Assembly: GCA_020744425.1 (NCBI GenBank)
Contig: JAGMUV010000028.1
Location: forward strand, 310,001-374,000
DNA from: Dactylonectria macrodidyma
Lineage: Eukaryota; Ascomycota; Sordariomycetes; Hypocreales; Nectriaceae
Direction of reading: 5' to 3'
Length of the DNA stretch: 64,000 bases
Below are positions 11,330 through 21,448 of the stretch, piece by piece. The translations under genes and the position numbers were made by a program. The first letter of the stretch is position 1; each line of letters opens with the position of its first letter. The notes under the pieces were generated by a model, which was given only the letters and a program-made list of their open reading frames with translations, did no database searches and was not told the origin of the DNA.

Positions 11330-12381
11330 GCATCGGGATTATTATCTTGTAACACACGTTTTTTACTTTCATTTTATGCCCATCAACTTATCCAGAACTA
11401 ACTGATCAGTCCCGCGACTTAGGCGGGTGAAATATTGTCCATCTTACTCTCCTATGGGCCTCGCCTCCTCGCTTATCCCTCTTGCTGTAGTTTTCATGTC
11501 TCGCCTGTGACTGTTGTGTATCTGTTGGACACCCACCCCCCCGACAACGATCCGCCGGGGAATTGAGCAGCGCATCTGCCCATCTTAGGTCTTGACTTTT
11601 CCGGCTGCCCGGCGACTCTCACCCTGGTTGTTCATTGCTGTACACTGGGTTGCACCGACAAGAACACAGCAACCCTCATCAAAGCTAGAGCTTGTCGCTC
11701 TCAAGTAACGAGACAATTGTCTTTAATAGATGACTGCTCTTGGAAAAGAGGAGGCCGGAGGCATCCTAGATTATACACATGAAGAAAAATCATTATCTTT
11801 AGGCTCCACTGGATTAGTCCCTATCATCCTGATCATCCTAGCTGTATTGGATCCATCATTATCTATTGGGCCTCAAAGAAAAAAAACTCGCTGCTGCATG
11901 AGTCGTAATTGAGCTTCCCGCCTTGCCTCACACAATACAAAGACTCACGAGTTGCTTATGTATAGCGGCAGCCAAGGCGGGTAAAACCGGCAAGATGCGG
12001 TATTTTCTCAACCAACAATGCCGAAATGCATTGACGACTGTTGCCTGATGCTCAAACCTGCAGCCACGCTAAAACAGACATGCACTCTGTCAGCCGAATT
12101 GCACATCGCCTTTGTCGAGCTGTACAGTTTGAAGGAGGTCCGAGCGTTGGTCAATGACCTAATGACCCTATTTATGCTGCTCAAGACACACATCCTGACG
12201 TGACATTGGGTCCGGGAGGGCGTCATTCCGTTGCTGCAGCCTGATGGTTCTTGGCGTTATGGATCCTGATCATAACAGCGCTCCCGCGATTACGCTAAGA
12301 ATTAATTGCCGTCTGCCAAACGGCGAAAGACATACGCTCAGGGGCCATCCGAACATCGAGTACTCCGTAATCAACTGCGAA
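11330..12381. other. No recognisable gene
   Basis: Non-coding as far as I can see. A 61-codon frame at 12018-12203 (MPKCIDDCCLML...) has no recognised domain. A short stretch near 11755-11775 (GGCATCCTAGAT) recurs near 48387. Confidence 0.35.
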
Positions 12382-12565
12382 AAGTAGCCAGGGGCGAGCG
12401 CATCATGCTATTGGTCAGTAGGCTAAACCAAACTTGGGTTTAGCCCAAATAACCCCAAGTCGCGCCTGCCAGCCAATCATCGCGCTCGTCCTGATCCAAA
12501 CATGTCCTGTTCCAGCGGGGCGCGAGCGCGTCACGCCGTTGGTGATGCTAAACCCATCTTGGGTA
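12382..12565. repeat. Two copies of a ~50 bp GC-rich motif, third copy near 30.1 kb
   Basis: The block GCGAGCGC...ATTGG...GCTAAACC..ACTTGGG occurs at about 12387-12432 and 12524-12566. A diverged version lies at about 30095-30145, followed by CCCCAACTTGGGG. The CCCAANNTTGGG core is palindromic. This looks like the ends of a small non-autonomous element, but no target duplication was identified. Confidence 0.4.
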
Positions 12566-12603
12566 GCCCACGCTGGAGTTGAACGTCGGGTGGTACTGGG
12601 GTA

Positions 12604-12790
12604 CTAGGCACGTTGAGGGGAAACAGTTGATTAAGCCCATGATGGTTATATGGTCCCTCAGCTTCGATGTGCTCTGTCAGAGATTCTCGATGCTCCTGGG
12701 TACCGCAACCATGGATTCCGACCAGAAACTGCTGGAGAAGCTTCTGTGTGGCATGCTCCATGTCCGTCCAGGCGCTCTCATCAGGAAGAC
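12604..12790. repeat. ~190 bp dispersed repeat, copy B
   Basis: Related to 5542-5735 (see that entry). On the minus strand it reads TQKLLQQFLVGIHGC without a stop for about 85 codons, so this copy is less decayed. Confidence 0.5.
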
Positions 12791-12879
12791 CCACTCGTGC
12801 CTCAACACAGAATTCTAGGCTTTAAGGCTCTATCTAATTCTCGCGCTCTCCGGTATAGTAGACTAGCTCCTCGTTAAAA

Positions 12880-13650
12880 TAGGCTGGCTCGATATTTATA
12901 TTGGGATTATTACCCTCTTAGATAAGGATTATAAAAGCTTTATTAGTAAAGACATCGGCTTGTCCAAACCCCCTAGTGTCGATTAATCAACTGTTCTTAA
13001 GTCCTGTCTGCCTATTCTTCGTAGTTAACTCCACTGGGAAAGATGGTGACCCAGCTTAATAATCCGTAACCCGTCCATCTCGGTTCGCTCGTTAGCATAG
13101 CCTGTAGTTTTATATACGTCTCACTTACAAACGACGCCGATATAGCACAGTGGGGTCCTGCTCTTAGTCATCCACAAATCAGACATTCATTGTTGCTTCC
13201 GTAGTTCGTGACTTCCGTTGACTTCCCCGGCAGTAATAGGGGAACTTGAAATGCGCTAACCCAATTAGGAAAGTGTAACGCTCCACTAGTCCAGAATCGG
13301 AAAGTGTAACACTCACAGCGCTCTGCGAATGATGGCTATCGAGGATTCTACTTTGACCACGACTTATAATAGCAACATGGACGTAATAGGCGAAGTGAAT
13401 GCATTAATAAACTAGTAATAAAAATATATATTCAATAAATCTACAGAAGACTAGAAATTCATATTATAATACTGAAAACCTAAGTCGCAATTGCCTATTA
13501 GAGTCCTAGGGAGAACCTTATTCAAGGGCATTTAGAATGCGTAATAAGGCGCGTTCTTCCACTGAGTTCTAATGATTAGCGTGCACACAGGAACGGGGCG
13601 CGTTCCATTTAATAACTCAGTAGTAGAACTGTAAATAGCTTAGCGCACCT
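12880..13650. other. AT-rich, RIP-like decayed DNA
   Basis: Rich in TAA/TTA and TA steps, with no coding potential seen. Confidence 0.45.
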
Positions 13651-13710
13651 GGCCCTATGAGGTTAGTCCTCCCGGGCGGAATAAATTTCATTCATTCATT
13701 CATTCCTTTA
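13650..13710 (+). repeat. Probable non-LTR element tail with (ATTC)n
   Basis: The sequence CTCCCGGGCGGAATAAA followed by repeated CATT units (about 13689-13708) resembles a non-LTR element 3' end with a microsatellite tail. The body upstream is too decayed to classify. Confidence 0.4.
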
Positions 13711-13828
13711 GGCATAGCAATGCCTTCCCAAGACAATCCCTGCAAATCGGACCAACTTCTCCCCATCTTTGCCCAGGCTTATTTCACTAGTCCCTTAAGG
13801 GAGCACGATATCAGGGGCGGAGGCACTG

Positions 13829-13841
13829 GCTATAAATAGAG
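13829..13841 (+). promoter_or_regulatory. TATA-like box
   Basis: GGCTATAAATAGAGG at about 13828-13842 is a good TATA-box match. It lies about 160 bp before the ATG at 14000 and 400 bp before the small frame at 14247. It is the only promoter-like signal for the small hypothetical genes here. Confidence 0.35.
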
Positions 13842-14246
13842 GCAAGACAGGTCACAAATTCACAATCTCCTCTAATGACTTGAATACAGGTATCTGTTCT
13901 AAGAGCACTAGATGCTGCTAAGCAAAAGGTTATATATCTCTGGCTTTTCTTTGAAAAATCAAGCACTAACGAATCTCTACTAGCAGCAGCCGTACAGCCA
14001 TGCCACCTCGTCGACGTGTCACTGCAAGCGAGGAGCCACCTCACACCTTTCACATCATTGGCTTCCGCTGGCCTCAGGCGCAGCAAGCAGGCCAAACCAA
14101 AACCGAACACAATTTCCCTCCAAATTCACTTGTGACGAGGTCACAAAATAAACCACTCCTGTTTGGTCTTTATGTAAGGGTTTATTGTAGCCTTGCATCG
14201 CCCGTTTCTCATACTCTGTCGACGGACTGAACGCTGACATCCATAG

Positions 14247-14531
14247 ATGGTCTATTGGTTTGCGCTGCTAGTCTTCACAGTCGCTGTACGCGTATTGGCG
14301 GTGCCTGGAGCCACGGATTCCCGAGCATTGGGCTATATCGATCGAGCTCAGGACATCGAAGGTTACTGTATCGCGACCTCGGCCATGCTTGTGTTCGCTT
14401 TATTTGGACAATTGGCAATCATTAGTGTGCCTATGGCAGCTGTTGCTATTGGATTATGTATCATGGAGGCTAATAGGCTGTCAAAGGTGCATATAAATCA
14501 TGGTCATGCTATTCATTCGCAAAATGGCTAA
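14247..14531 (+). CDS. Small hypothetical membrane or secreted protein
   Basis: A 94-residue frame starts MVYWFALLVFTVAVRVLAV, a good signal peptide or membrane anchor. A second hydrophobic stretch follows at about residues 45-72 (MLVFALFGQLAIISVPMAAV). No family is recognised. A separate 76-residue frame begins just upstream (14000, MPPRRRVTASEE...) and could be an earlier exon; I could not find convincing splice sites joining them. Confidence 0.35.
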   Translation: MVYWFALLVFTVAVRVLAVPGATDSRALGYIDRAQDIEGYCIATSAMLVFALFGQLAIISVPMAAVAIGLCIMEANRLSKVHINHGHAIHSQNG

Positions 14532-14539
14532 GCTTGACA

Positions 14540-15275
14540 AACAGGTTCGCTACCGACAAAATGAGTGTATAATGCTCTCCGTTCTCGCTGTCGCAATATT
14601 TTTACCAACGTTGTTGCATCTAAGAGAGGGCTGGGTATGGTACACATGGTTTAAGAACACAAGAACGAGAAGGCAACGCTCCGGAGTGCATATAGCAGAA
14701 CTATAATGATAAAGGACCGAGGATTGCGCGATGGGCCGCATATCCCCAGTAGTATGGATCTTTTCCAGTCGAATAAGGGCATCTTCCTGCGTACAAGGCT
14801 TAGGAAGAAGCCTTATACTTAACTACTAATTCGGTAGAGCTTTGTATTGTTATTAAACCGTAGTTAATTCATTTTTTTTGAGGTTATTGTCCTTGGCAGC
14901 GCACACTCAGAGAGGGGCCAGAGGTTAAACAGTCAAAAAAAAAAAAAATACAACGAATAGTAAATAACAGTGTGAGGGCCCAAAACCCAAGCCCAAGGCA
15001 ACAGCAACTCAGAATGACTAGAGTTTCTACTGCATCAGGGTGCAAGCATTGCTGTCCTATTCAACCCTTTGAGATGCGTTAAGCAGCTGGAAAAGCTAGA
15101 TTGAAAAGCTAGACAGAAAAGCTAGATGTCGGAAGGCAAAATCGTCATGCGATAAAAGCCCCGTGAGGGCTTTCGTCGCATTCCAAGTTACCTCGTCGCA
15201 GTTCCAAGTTGCAATTCAACTCTTTACAATTCCAGATCGCAATTCAACTCATCAGAGACCAAAACGAACGCCACA
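14540..15275. other. No gene seen; A-run present
   Basis: Contains a run of about 14 A at 14936-14949 and no recognisable protein. Near 15100-15250 short repeated words occur (AAAGCTAGA; TTCCAAGTT). Confidence 0.35.
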
Positions 15276-15812
15276 ATGAACGTCCAGCATAACACACTCC
15301 ACGCTCCTAGTAACTCGGGTTTCGGCAGCCGCTATGCTCTCTCTATATATGACCTAGATACTGAGCTTAGCAGGGATACAGAAACCCTCAATAAGCTAAA
15401 GGCTATAGTAGTAGGATGTGGTCTTAAAGAAACCAGAACCATTAAGACCTAGCGACTCTCTGACAGCGAGCGAGTCGCCTTGGCGATCTTCGAGACCGAG
15501 GTGTTCTTAAGACTGCGCCTCTTTAGAGGTAACTGACGATTTAAGAACTGGATTAAAAATGAACGATACTTCTTGAGGCGACTAGTAGCGAAGCCGGCAT
15601 CTGAAATATCTCCAGAAGAAATAGCATTCCTCGAGTCGCTAGCTGATATCAACGAGGGGTGGATGATGCAAGTCATGAGCAACCTAGACATCATCAACGC
15701 GCAAAAGGACTGACGCGTTGGAAACCAAGGGAATCCTGCTGCGGTCGCCTCTGACATCGACTGCGATGGGTTGAAGGATTTGGCGGGGGAAGGTTTAAGG
15801 GAGGAGGGATAA
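15276..15812 (+). pseudogene. Hypothetical gene killed by three C-to-T type stops
   Basis: A single frame from ATG at 15276 to TAA at 15810-15812 (178 codons) is interrupted only by TAG at 15450, TGA in the middle (after LRLFRGN) and TGA at 15711. Each can arise from CAG or CGA by one C-to-T change. Readable segments include YALSIYDLDTELSRDTETL and SPEEIAFLESLADINEGW. No family is recognised. The clean frame between stops suggests recent inactivation. Confidence 0.6.
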
Positions 15813-16437
15813 GAGTCTATCTGTAACTAGGCCGACCAATCAATCGAGTCCTTCGTCTTATGACAACTCAAGCAATGCAAACACGTGATACAGAAACGCG
15901 GCAACGAGGAACGCGGCAGCGCAGAAACAAAAGTCCGAACAGCGGTTTCAACAGCGACTTCTTTTTTTATATTCTTTAGACAGTAAAGTATATATTAAAA
16001 CTGCATTTCACTATAGAAATGGATGGTGGCCTTGAAAACCTAAGTGCAGTTTTACCACTGGAACGTTGATTCATTTGACCTGATAGCTTAGTTTGCAAGG
16101 CGTATTACGGGGCTTAGAATTATCAGGATTCAGGCCGTCGAAGAACCCAGGCTTGCAGAAGGCATCTCCCCTCCATCACGGATGAGAGCGCTGTCACCTT
16201 GACGAAGTTGCAAGACCTCACATTGACGACTGTGTCACTGCTGATTATATCTGATGATTTCAAATCTGAATGTCTCCAAAGTTGGAGCTTAGAGTTGGCG
16301 CAAAAGAACACGATTTGAAGGCACATTACGGCAGTCGTCAGTGAGACCGTGAATGTCTTGATTGTCCTTCAGAGTTACAGGCATCATGATGATGCGCTTT
16401 GCTTTCAATTCTGTCAAGACTTGCATGAGAGAACAAA
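15813..16437. other. Downstream region of the HeLo-pseudokinase gene, no gene seen
   Basis: 3' flank of the minus-strand gene that ends at 16438. Short frames only. Confidence 0.35.
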
Positions 16438-19400
16438 TTAGTCCAAGTTAGGCCTCCCAAACGAAACCTGGCTGACCGTGCCCGTATTGATTTCAGGCTG
16501 AAGCCCCGAGTTGCTGTGACCCGAAAAAGTTACATTGTACCTTTTCGGAGACGATCCGATGGATTTCCCGATAGCGTCGCTCAGCAGCTTGTCTTGGTCG
16601 GCAGCAGCATCTTTCAGCAGTGCAAGATCAGCCTCCCGATCCATCTCAGAAATCTCCGCCTCGCACAACCGTTGCTGGACGTCCACAGCGGGCAGAAGGC
16701 CCACAAGGTCGTTGACCAGATCACGAACGTCCTCGATCAGCCTCGATAGCTGTTTCTCTTCATACAAAGCCCACTTCGCCTTCTCCCGCAACCCCGTCCT
16801 GCCTTGGCGTCTAATGGCTATATCACGCATCTTCTGGTGGAGCGATGCAGGCACGGTGTTCAAATCGGCTGTCGAATGCTCGGCTGTCGAATGCACGACA
16901 AGGCTTTTCTGGGAGGAAGGACTTTGCTGAAACCTTTTTGATACTCGTTCTGCATCTGCAAAGAGGTCCAGAATCTGGCCAAGAATTCTTTCTGCCAGGG
17001 GAATGTCTTCTGGTGAAAGCGCCGTTGATCCCAGGGACTGCACCTCGTCCAGCGCAGAACCTAACCCTACGGACTGGCCCCACCGAGTGAGACGGAGTCT
17101 TGCGACGTCCAGTTTTAGCTGGCTGGTCTGGAAGTCTCTGCCGAAACCTCGACCAATCTGAACGTATTCAAAGCAGTCGACCGCGTCGTTGAAGAGGCCG
17201 CCCAGGCCGATGATGCCAATAGCGAGGCCCGCAGCTTCGGTCTTGGGACAGTTGGGCATTATGGTTTCGTTTGATGAAGGTTGAGGGAAAGACGGAAGCT
17301 GAGGATTCCAGTACGGATCATCTGGCCGACCCTTCTCCATAGTCAAGAACGTGGCAAGTTTTTGTACAAGGCTTTCGCATCTAATCCGCTTGTTCCTGTC
17401 GTTCTCGAGCATGTCATGCCTAATTAGGTTTCCAAAGTCGGTGAGGAAGTTCTCGCCTTTGTCGCTTTGGACTGTTCTTTGGAGGTCATCAAGCCACTAA
17501 AAAGAGGTTAGAATCCATGCTCGTCCTTCAGTTTAGAAAGCTCGAGGGGAAAGGTATAGCGTAGGCAAGGATAGGAGCTGAGAATCCTTATTAAAGAGCA
17601 CTGAGGAGATCTTGCCTTCTGGGTCGACTCCTTGACCGAAGTTCGCACGCCTTGATTCGCAAAGTACGTGGCCTTGAAGAAGGTATCCACCTTAAACATG
17701 TGTGAACCCTTTTTCTCGTCAAAGTCTCGTTCCTCCTTGCGGAGGTTGTCAAATTCGACCACACTTTCGACACCACGAACAGCCCAGGTAATCAGCTGAG
17801 AGAAGACGCATCCGAGAGCCCATATGTCGACTTTTCGAGAAAAATACTCTCCCGGCACGACTAGTTCTGGAGCGCGGTATGTAGGTCCTGGTGCCGGCAT
17901 GTTTCGGTGTAGTTTCGTCGTACTCGAGCCCAACGTGTGAAATTCCGTCAGTCCAAAGCCGGCTATTTTCAGAATTCCTAGGCCCGTGGGGCTCTCCAAC
18001 TGGCTAAAGTGTAGAATGTGCCCTGGATTGATGTCCCCGTGGATGCCGTAGTATTCGTCGTCATCCTCTTCTCGCTTGGAATCCTCCATATTCGCCTTCT
18101 TCAAAGCTTGTTGGCGCACATCATGTATGCTCCACAGAGCCGTGGCGAGGCCGTGGCACTGCTCCGCAATCCAGCGGAGCAAGAGACAAGGCGTCACTGC
18201 CTTACCCGGTAGCATGTTGGCAGGTTGCTTCGTCCATAGCTCTTCAAGGCTACCGCCATCGGCCCAGGGAAAGAGGAAGCAATATGTCTCGGATTCCTTC
18301 TTCTTTATTTTGAAGGTAGCGCAAAGCTCGAGAAGATGTTTCTCCGGCCTCATCTTCTTGAAGGCGTAAAGCTCTGATTTGAATTCGTGGGCTGATACGA
18401 TAGGATTGTTTTGGAGAAGGGTTTTAAGGGCAAAGGTCTTATGTTCGTGCTGGTGAAAAGTAGGCAGAGTCAGCAATCTGATGGCACACTTAATCTAGAA
18501 TCAGAATGGCACAAGTTAATGAAAGCTTACAAAGGTATGGTGTGATTTATGTATCTCCACCTGGCGGACGCAGGAAAATCCGTTGTTATGTACATTCACT
18601 GCATACGCCGTCCATGGCATAATGGTATCTCCATATAGCTGATATTCTTTGACATTATTATGTGAGTCTCGGGCGATGAAGGGCACAAGTAGCTGCCACT
18701 GAGTTTGGTAAAATTGCTTCATCACAGACACGTCGTTCGTACGAAAACAAGGCAGCGCTCTGTTCCCGTACGGCGATGATGGACTGTAGAGTCCGGTCCT
18801 AGTATCGTCAAGCCACAGAAACGGAAGGTGTTTGTCCCGCAAACCGGAATTTATGAACCAGGGAAGGTTTGGAACCTTTGTGATAAATACCAGAATGGCA
18901 AATATCATTCGGCTCGAATTCTCCCCATTCTGGGTATCTTCGGAGGTACCACAAACATAGTCTGTGTATCGTTTTGCATCATGGTCCTCGAATGACCTTT
19001 GAAGCTCGCGCGAAACGGTAGCTGGCTCGCAAATACGGTCGAGGTCGCTAGCGGGTAGCCATTTTTTGCCACCGCCTTCTTTGGCCTCCAAAGTAGCTTT
19101 GCGTAGGAGTTGTTCCATAGTGTCTATATTGGAATCCATCGAAGATGGCTCTTTGAGATCCACGTCCATGTCGCTTGGCGCTTGGGATGGGGATAGAGAT
19201 TCGAGTTTCAGTGATCCGAGATACCCCGAAACCATGTCGTCTGCGTCTTTCTGGAGTAGAGATTCGAGCGCAGACGATGTGAGATGGCCTGAAAATATGT
19301 TATTCACGGCATCTGTCGCGAGCAAAGATTCGGCGGCATCTGATTCACAATGGCCGGAAAGGCTGTTATCCACGTCGTCTCGCGGGGGGAGAGATTCGAA

Positions 19401-20990
19401 TGCAATTGATTCGAGATGCCCTGACATGTGGTCTCGAATCCCTTTGTATGACTCTCTCGGAAAGGTAGCAATGATTCCATCACCAAGTGTCTCGAGTTGG
19501 GTTTCCAATTCATCGCAAAATGGACAGGCGGATAAGACGTTGCGATTCTGCGGTGCGATCTCGGCCGCAAGGGCCGCAAAGATGTCTGGCGTCGGTTTGG
19601 CACTCTTTTCAACAATGAACGAAATCTGATCGCCATGAATGGTGTCAGGGTGCTCCTCTTGGAGATGGGTCTCGAGGTCGGCAGGGTTCCGGAAAAGGTA
19701 CTCCTCGTGTCCCTTTGCTTGACATGCCCAAATTTTTGCATGTTGCGAGGTCATGTGATTGATCCAGTCGTCTTTAGTTTTGTACTGTCGCAGTGGCGAG
19801 TCACAGGTTGTAAAAAGACAGATATACGGCTGGAGATCCTGCAAAAGATGACGCCTGATTTCTGTTAGTCCTGCATCGCCCTGAGCACTTAGGGTACCCG
19901 TTACTTACGTCCACTGTAACCCTTTGCCTTTCCCGATGATATCTCTTCCAAGCGGCAGGCTGCAGTACGGGCAAATTGCTTCCGCACCGCCTGCTGAAAG
20001 CTCTGGAGGCGGGGGAACATCCAGGTGCTCTAATCCTTCTTGTACGGATGGAGTGATTGCCGACAGAACAGCGGATCTTGCGTACGTCGAGAAACCTTTC
20101 CTATTAACAGCTGAGGCTTCAGTGTCAACGAAAGTAACCGCCTTCCGTTGAAAGATCGGCTGCGTGGGAATTGATCCATCGGGTTCCTCGTCAGTTTGGG
20201 GCTCAAGACGCGGCTGTGACTGGGAGACTGATACGGGAGCTTTTGGGACCAACGAGTCATGGGTTCCATACTCAAGCTTGATACGATGGCTCTCCCGATA
20301 AAGAAGTCTCCTCCTCCTGTACAAGACGGTCTGTACCAAGCGATCCTTGAGCGATGGCGATTTCTCGAGTCGAGGAAAGTTCCTTTCTATCGACCATTCG
20401 ATGTAGGACTCAAGGTCCTGGAGCTCATGTTCTAGCCTGGAACCTTCTTTCTTGAGCCAAAGGCTGATTCTATGGTCTTCTTTGTTTGGGTCTGGCTTCT
20501 TGATGATGGACGTAATTTTGTAGAGGTGGGTAATTGTCTCGTCGATGACTTTGATGTTTTGAGGCAGCGGAGTCTCTGTTGGTGCTTCATCCTCTTCATC
20601 TTGCAAATCGACGTCCTCACTGAGCCCCAACGATGAATCTGAAGAGTAATCATCTTCATCGTCCTTTCCTTCAGGTTCACTTGGGCCCTGTGATGAGGCG
20701 TCTTGTAGCGGAGTCGATTCCAGGTTGTCTGCCAGTCGTTGAAGGAGCTTGACTATTATGTCTTTGATGTCCGGGTCGTCACGAAGGCGATAATCTGCGG
20801 ATGAATGACCTCCAGTAAACACTCCCAGGATTCCAGCCCAGATCTTGAAACGAGCCAGTTGGTCTTTCAGCATGTCATTGTCTGGCGTTGTGGGCCCGGA
20901 TAAGGCGCTCGGAAAGAGGCCAGAGAATGCTTTGGCACACTGACGTGCTGTATCGCTAATGGCAGAGGTAATGACTATTTCGGAAACCAT
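16438..20990 (-). CDS. Zinc-finger / pseudokinase / HeLo fusion protein, candidate cell-death executioner
   Basis: Four exons on the minus strand: 20990-19909, 19854-18531, 18449-17616, 17496-16438. Introns are 54, 81 and 119 nt; the last is GC-AG. All junctions keep phase, giving 1432 residues. Order: N-terminal region as in fungal NLR-like proteins (RFKIWAGILGVFTGGHSSADYRLRD, shown in part: RFKIWAGILGVF); acidic linker ~115-145; Cys/His fingers ~340-430 and ~468-500; a 22-residue repeat block 504-588; a kinase fold ~783-1130; a HeLo domain ~1160-1385; a tail motif ~1400-1426. The kinase keeps ALK (Lys811), an alpha-C Glu and RAPEL, but has HGDINPGHIL for the catalytic loop and GFG instead of DFG (Gly966). 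The HeLo part matches HET-S closely (GLFNDAVDCFEYVQIGRGFG; ARLRLTRWGQSV; KAKWALYEEKQL). HeLo domains permeabilise membranes when activated. The tail (FSGHSNSGLQPEINTGTVS) resembles fungal amyloid signalling motifs. It could instead be two genes: an in-frame ATG at 17259 would give a 273-residue HET-S-sized protein, but no stop separates the parts. Confidence 0.8.
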
Positions 20991-21448
20991 TTTGGCGGCC
21001 CTAAGATCAACGGTGTAGACGAGCCCAGTTTGATAGCAGAGGGAGGGGGAATTCCCAAGGTAAAGGTAATGGAAACAGGATGAGAGGGAGGGAATAGACC
21101 TTGCGGCATCAATGCGGGGTTGGTGGTTGAGATTTGCACTTTTCTTTTCCCATGTCTCAGTCTCAGCGAATCAGGTGAGAGATGCAACCAACACAATCAC
21201 TATTGGCTCGGCACAGGGCCAATATTTTACCGGCATTTACGAGAGAGCCTTGCTTACCCCGCTTGGGTTTACGGGCGGCAAGATGCTATTCGAAAACATG
21301 TCTCTTTTTCTCCTTTGTCCTAACGCTACCGCTACCTCCCCTTCCGTGCATGTCTAAGCCACGGACCTGTTTGAACTACTCAGCTGACTCTTAAATCAGG
21401 GTTGTTTCTCGGCAGGACACTCCATTGCACTGCTGCTAGTTAGTAGCG
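20991..21448. promoter_or_regulatory. Shared divergent upstream region
   Basis: The 458 bp between two divergent start codons, ATG at 20990 on the minus strand and ATG at 21449 on the plus strand. It must hold both promoters. I see no clear TATA box. Shared control of the HeLo-pseudokinase and DUF7580 genes is inference. Confidence 0.45.

Noticed and set aside
19066..19629. 187-codon plus-strand frame opposite the zinc-finger region
   Set aside because: Shadow of the 22-residue repeat block on the minus strand, which belongs to the spliced gene.
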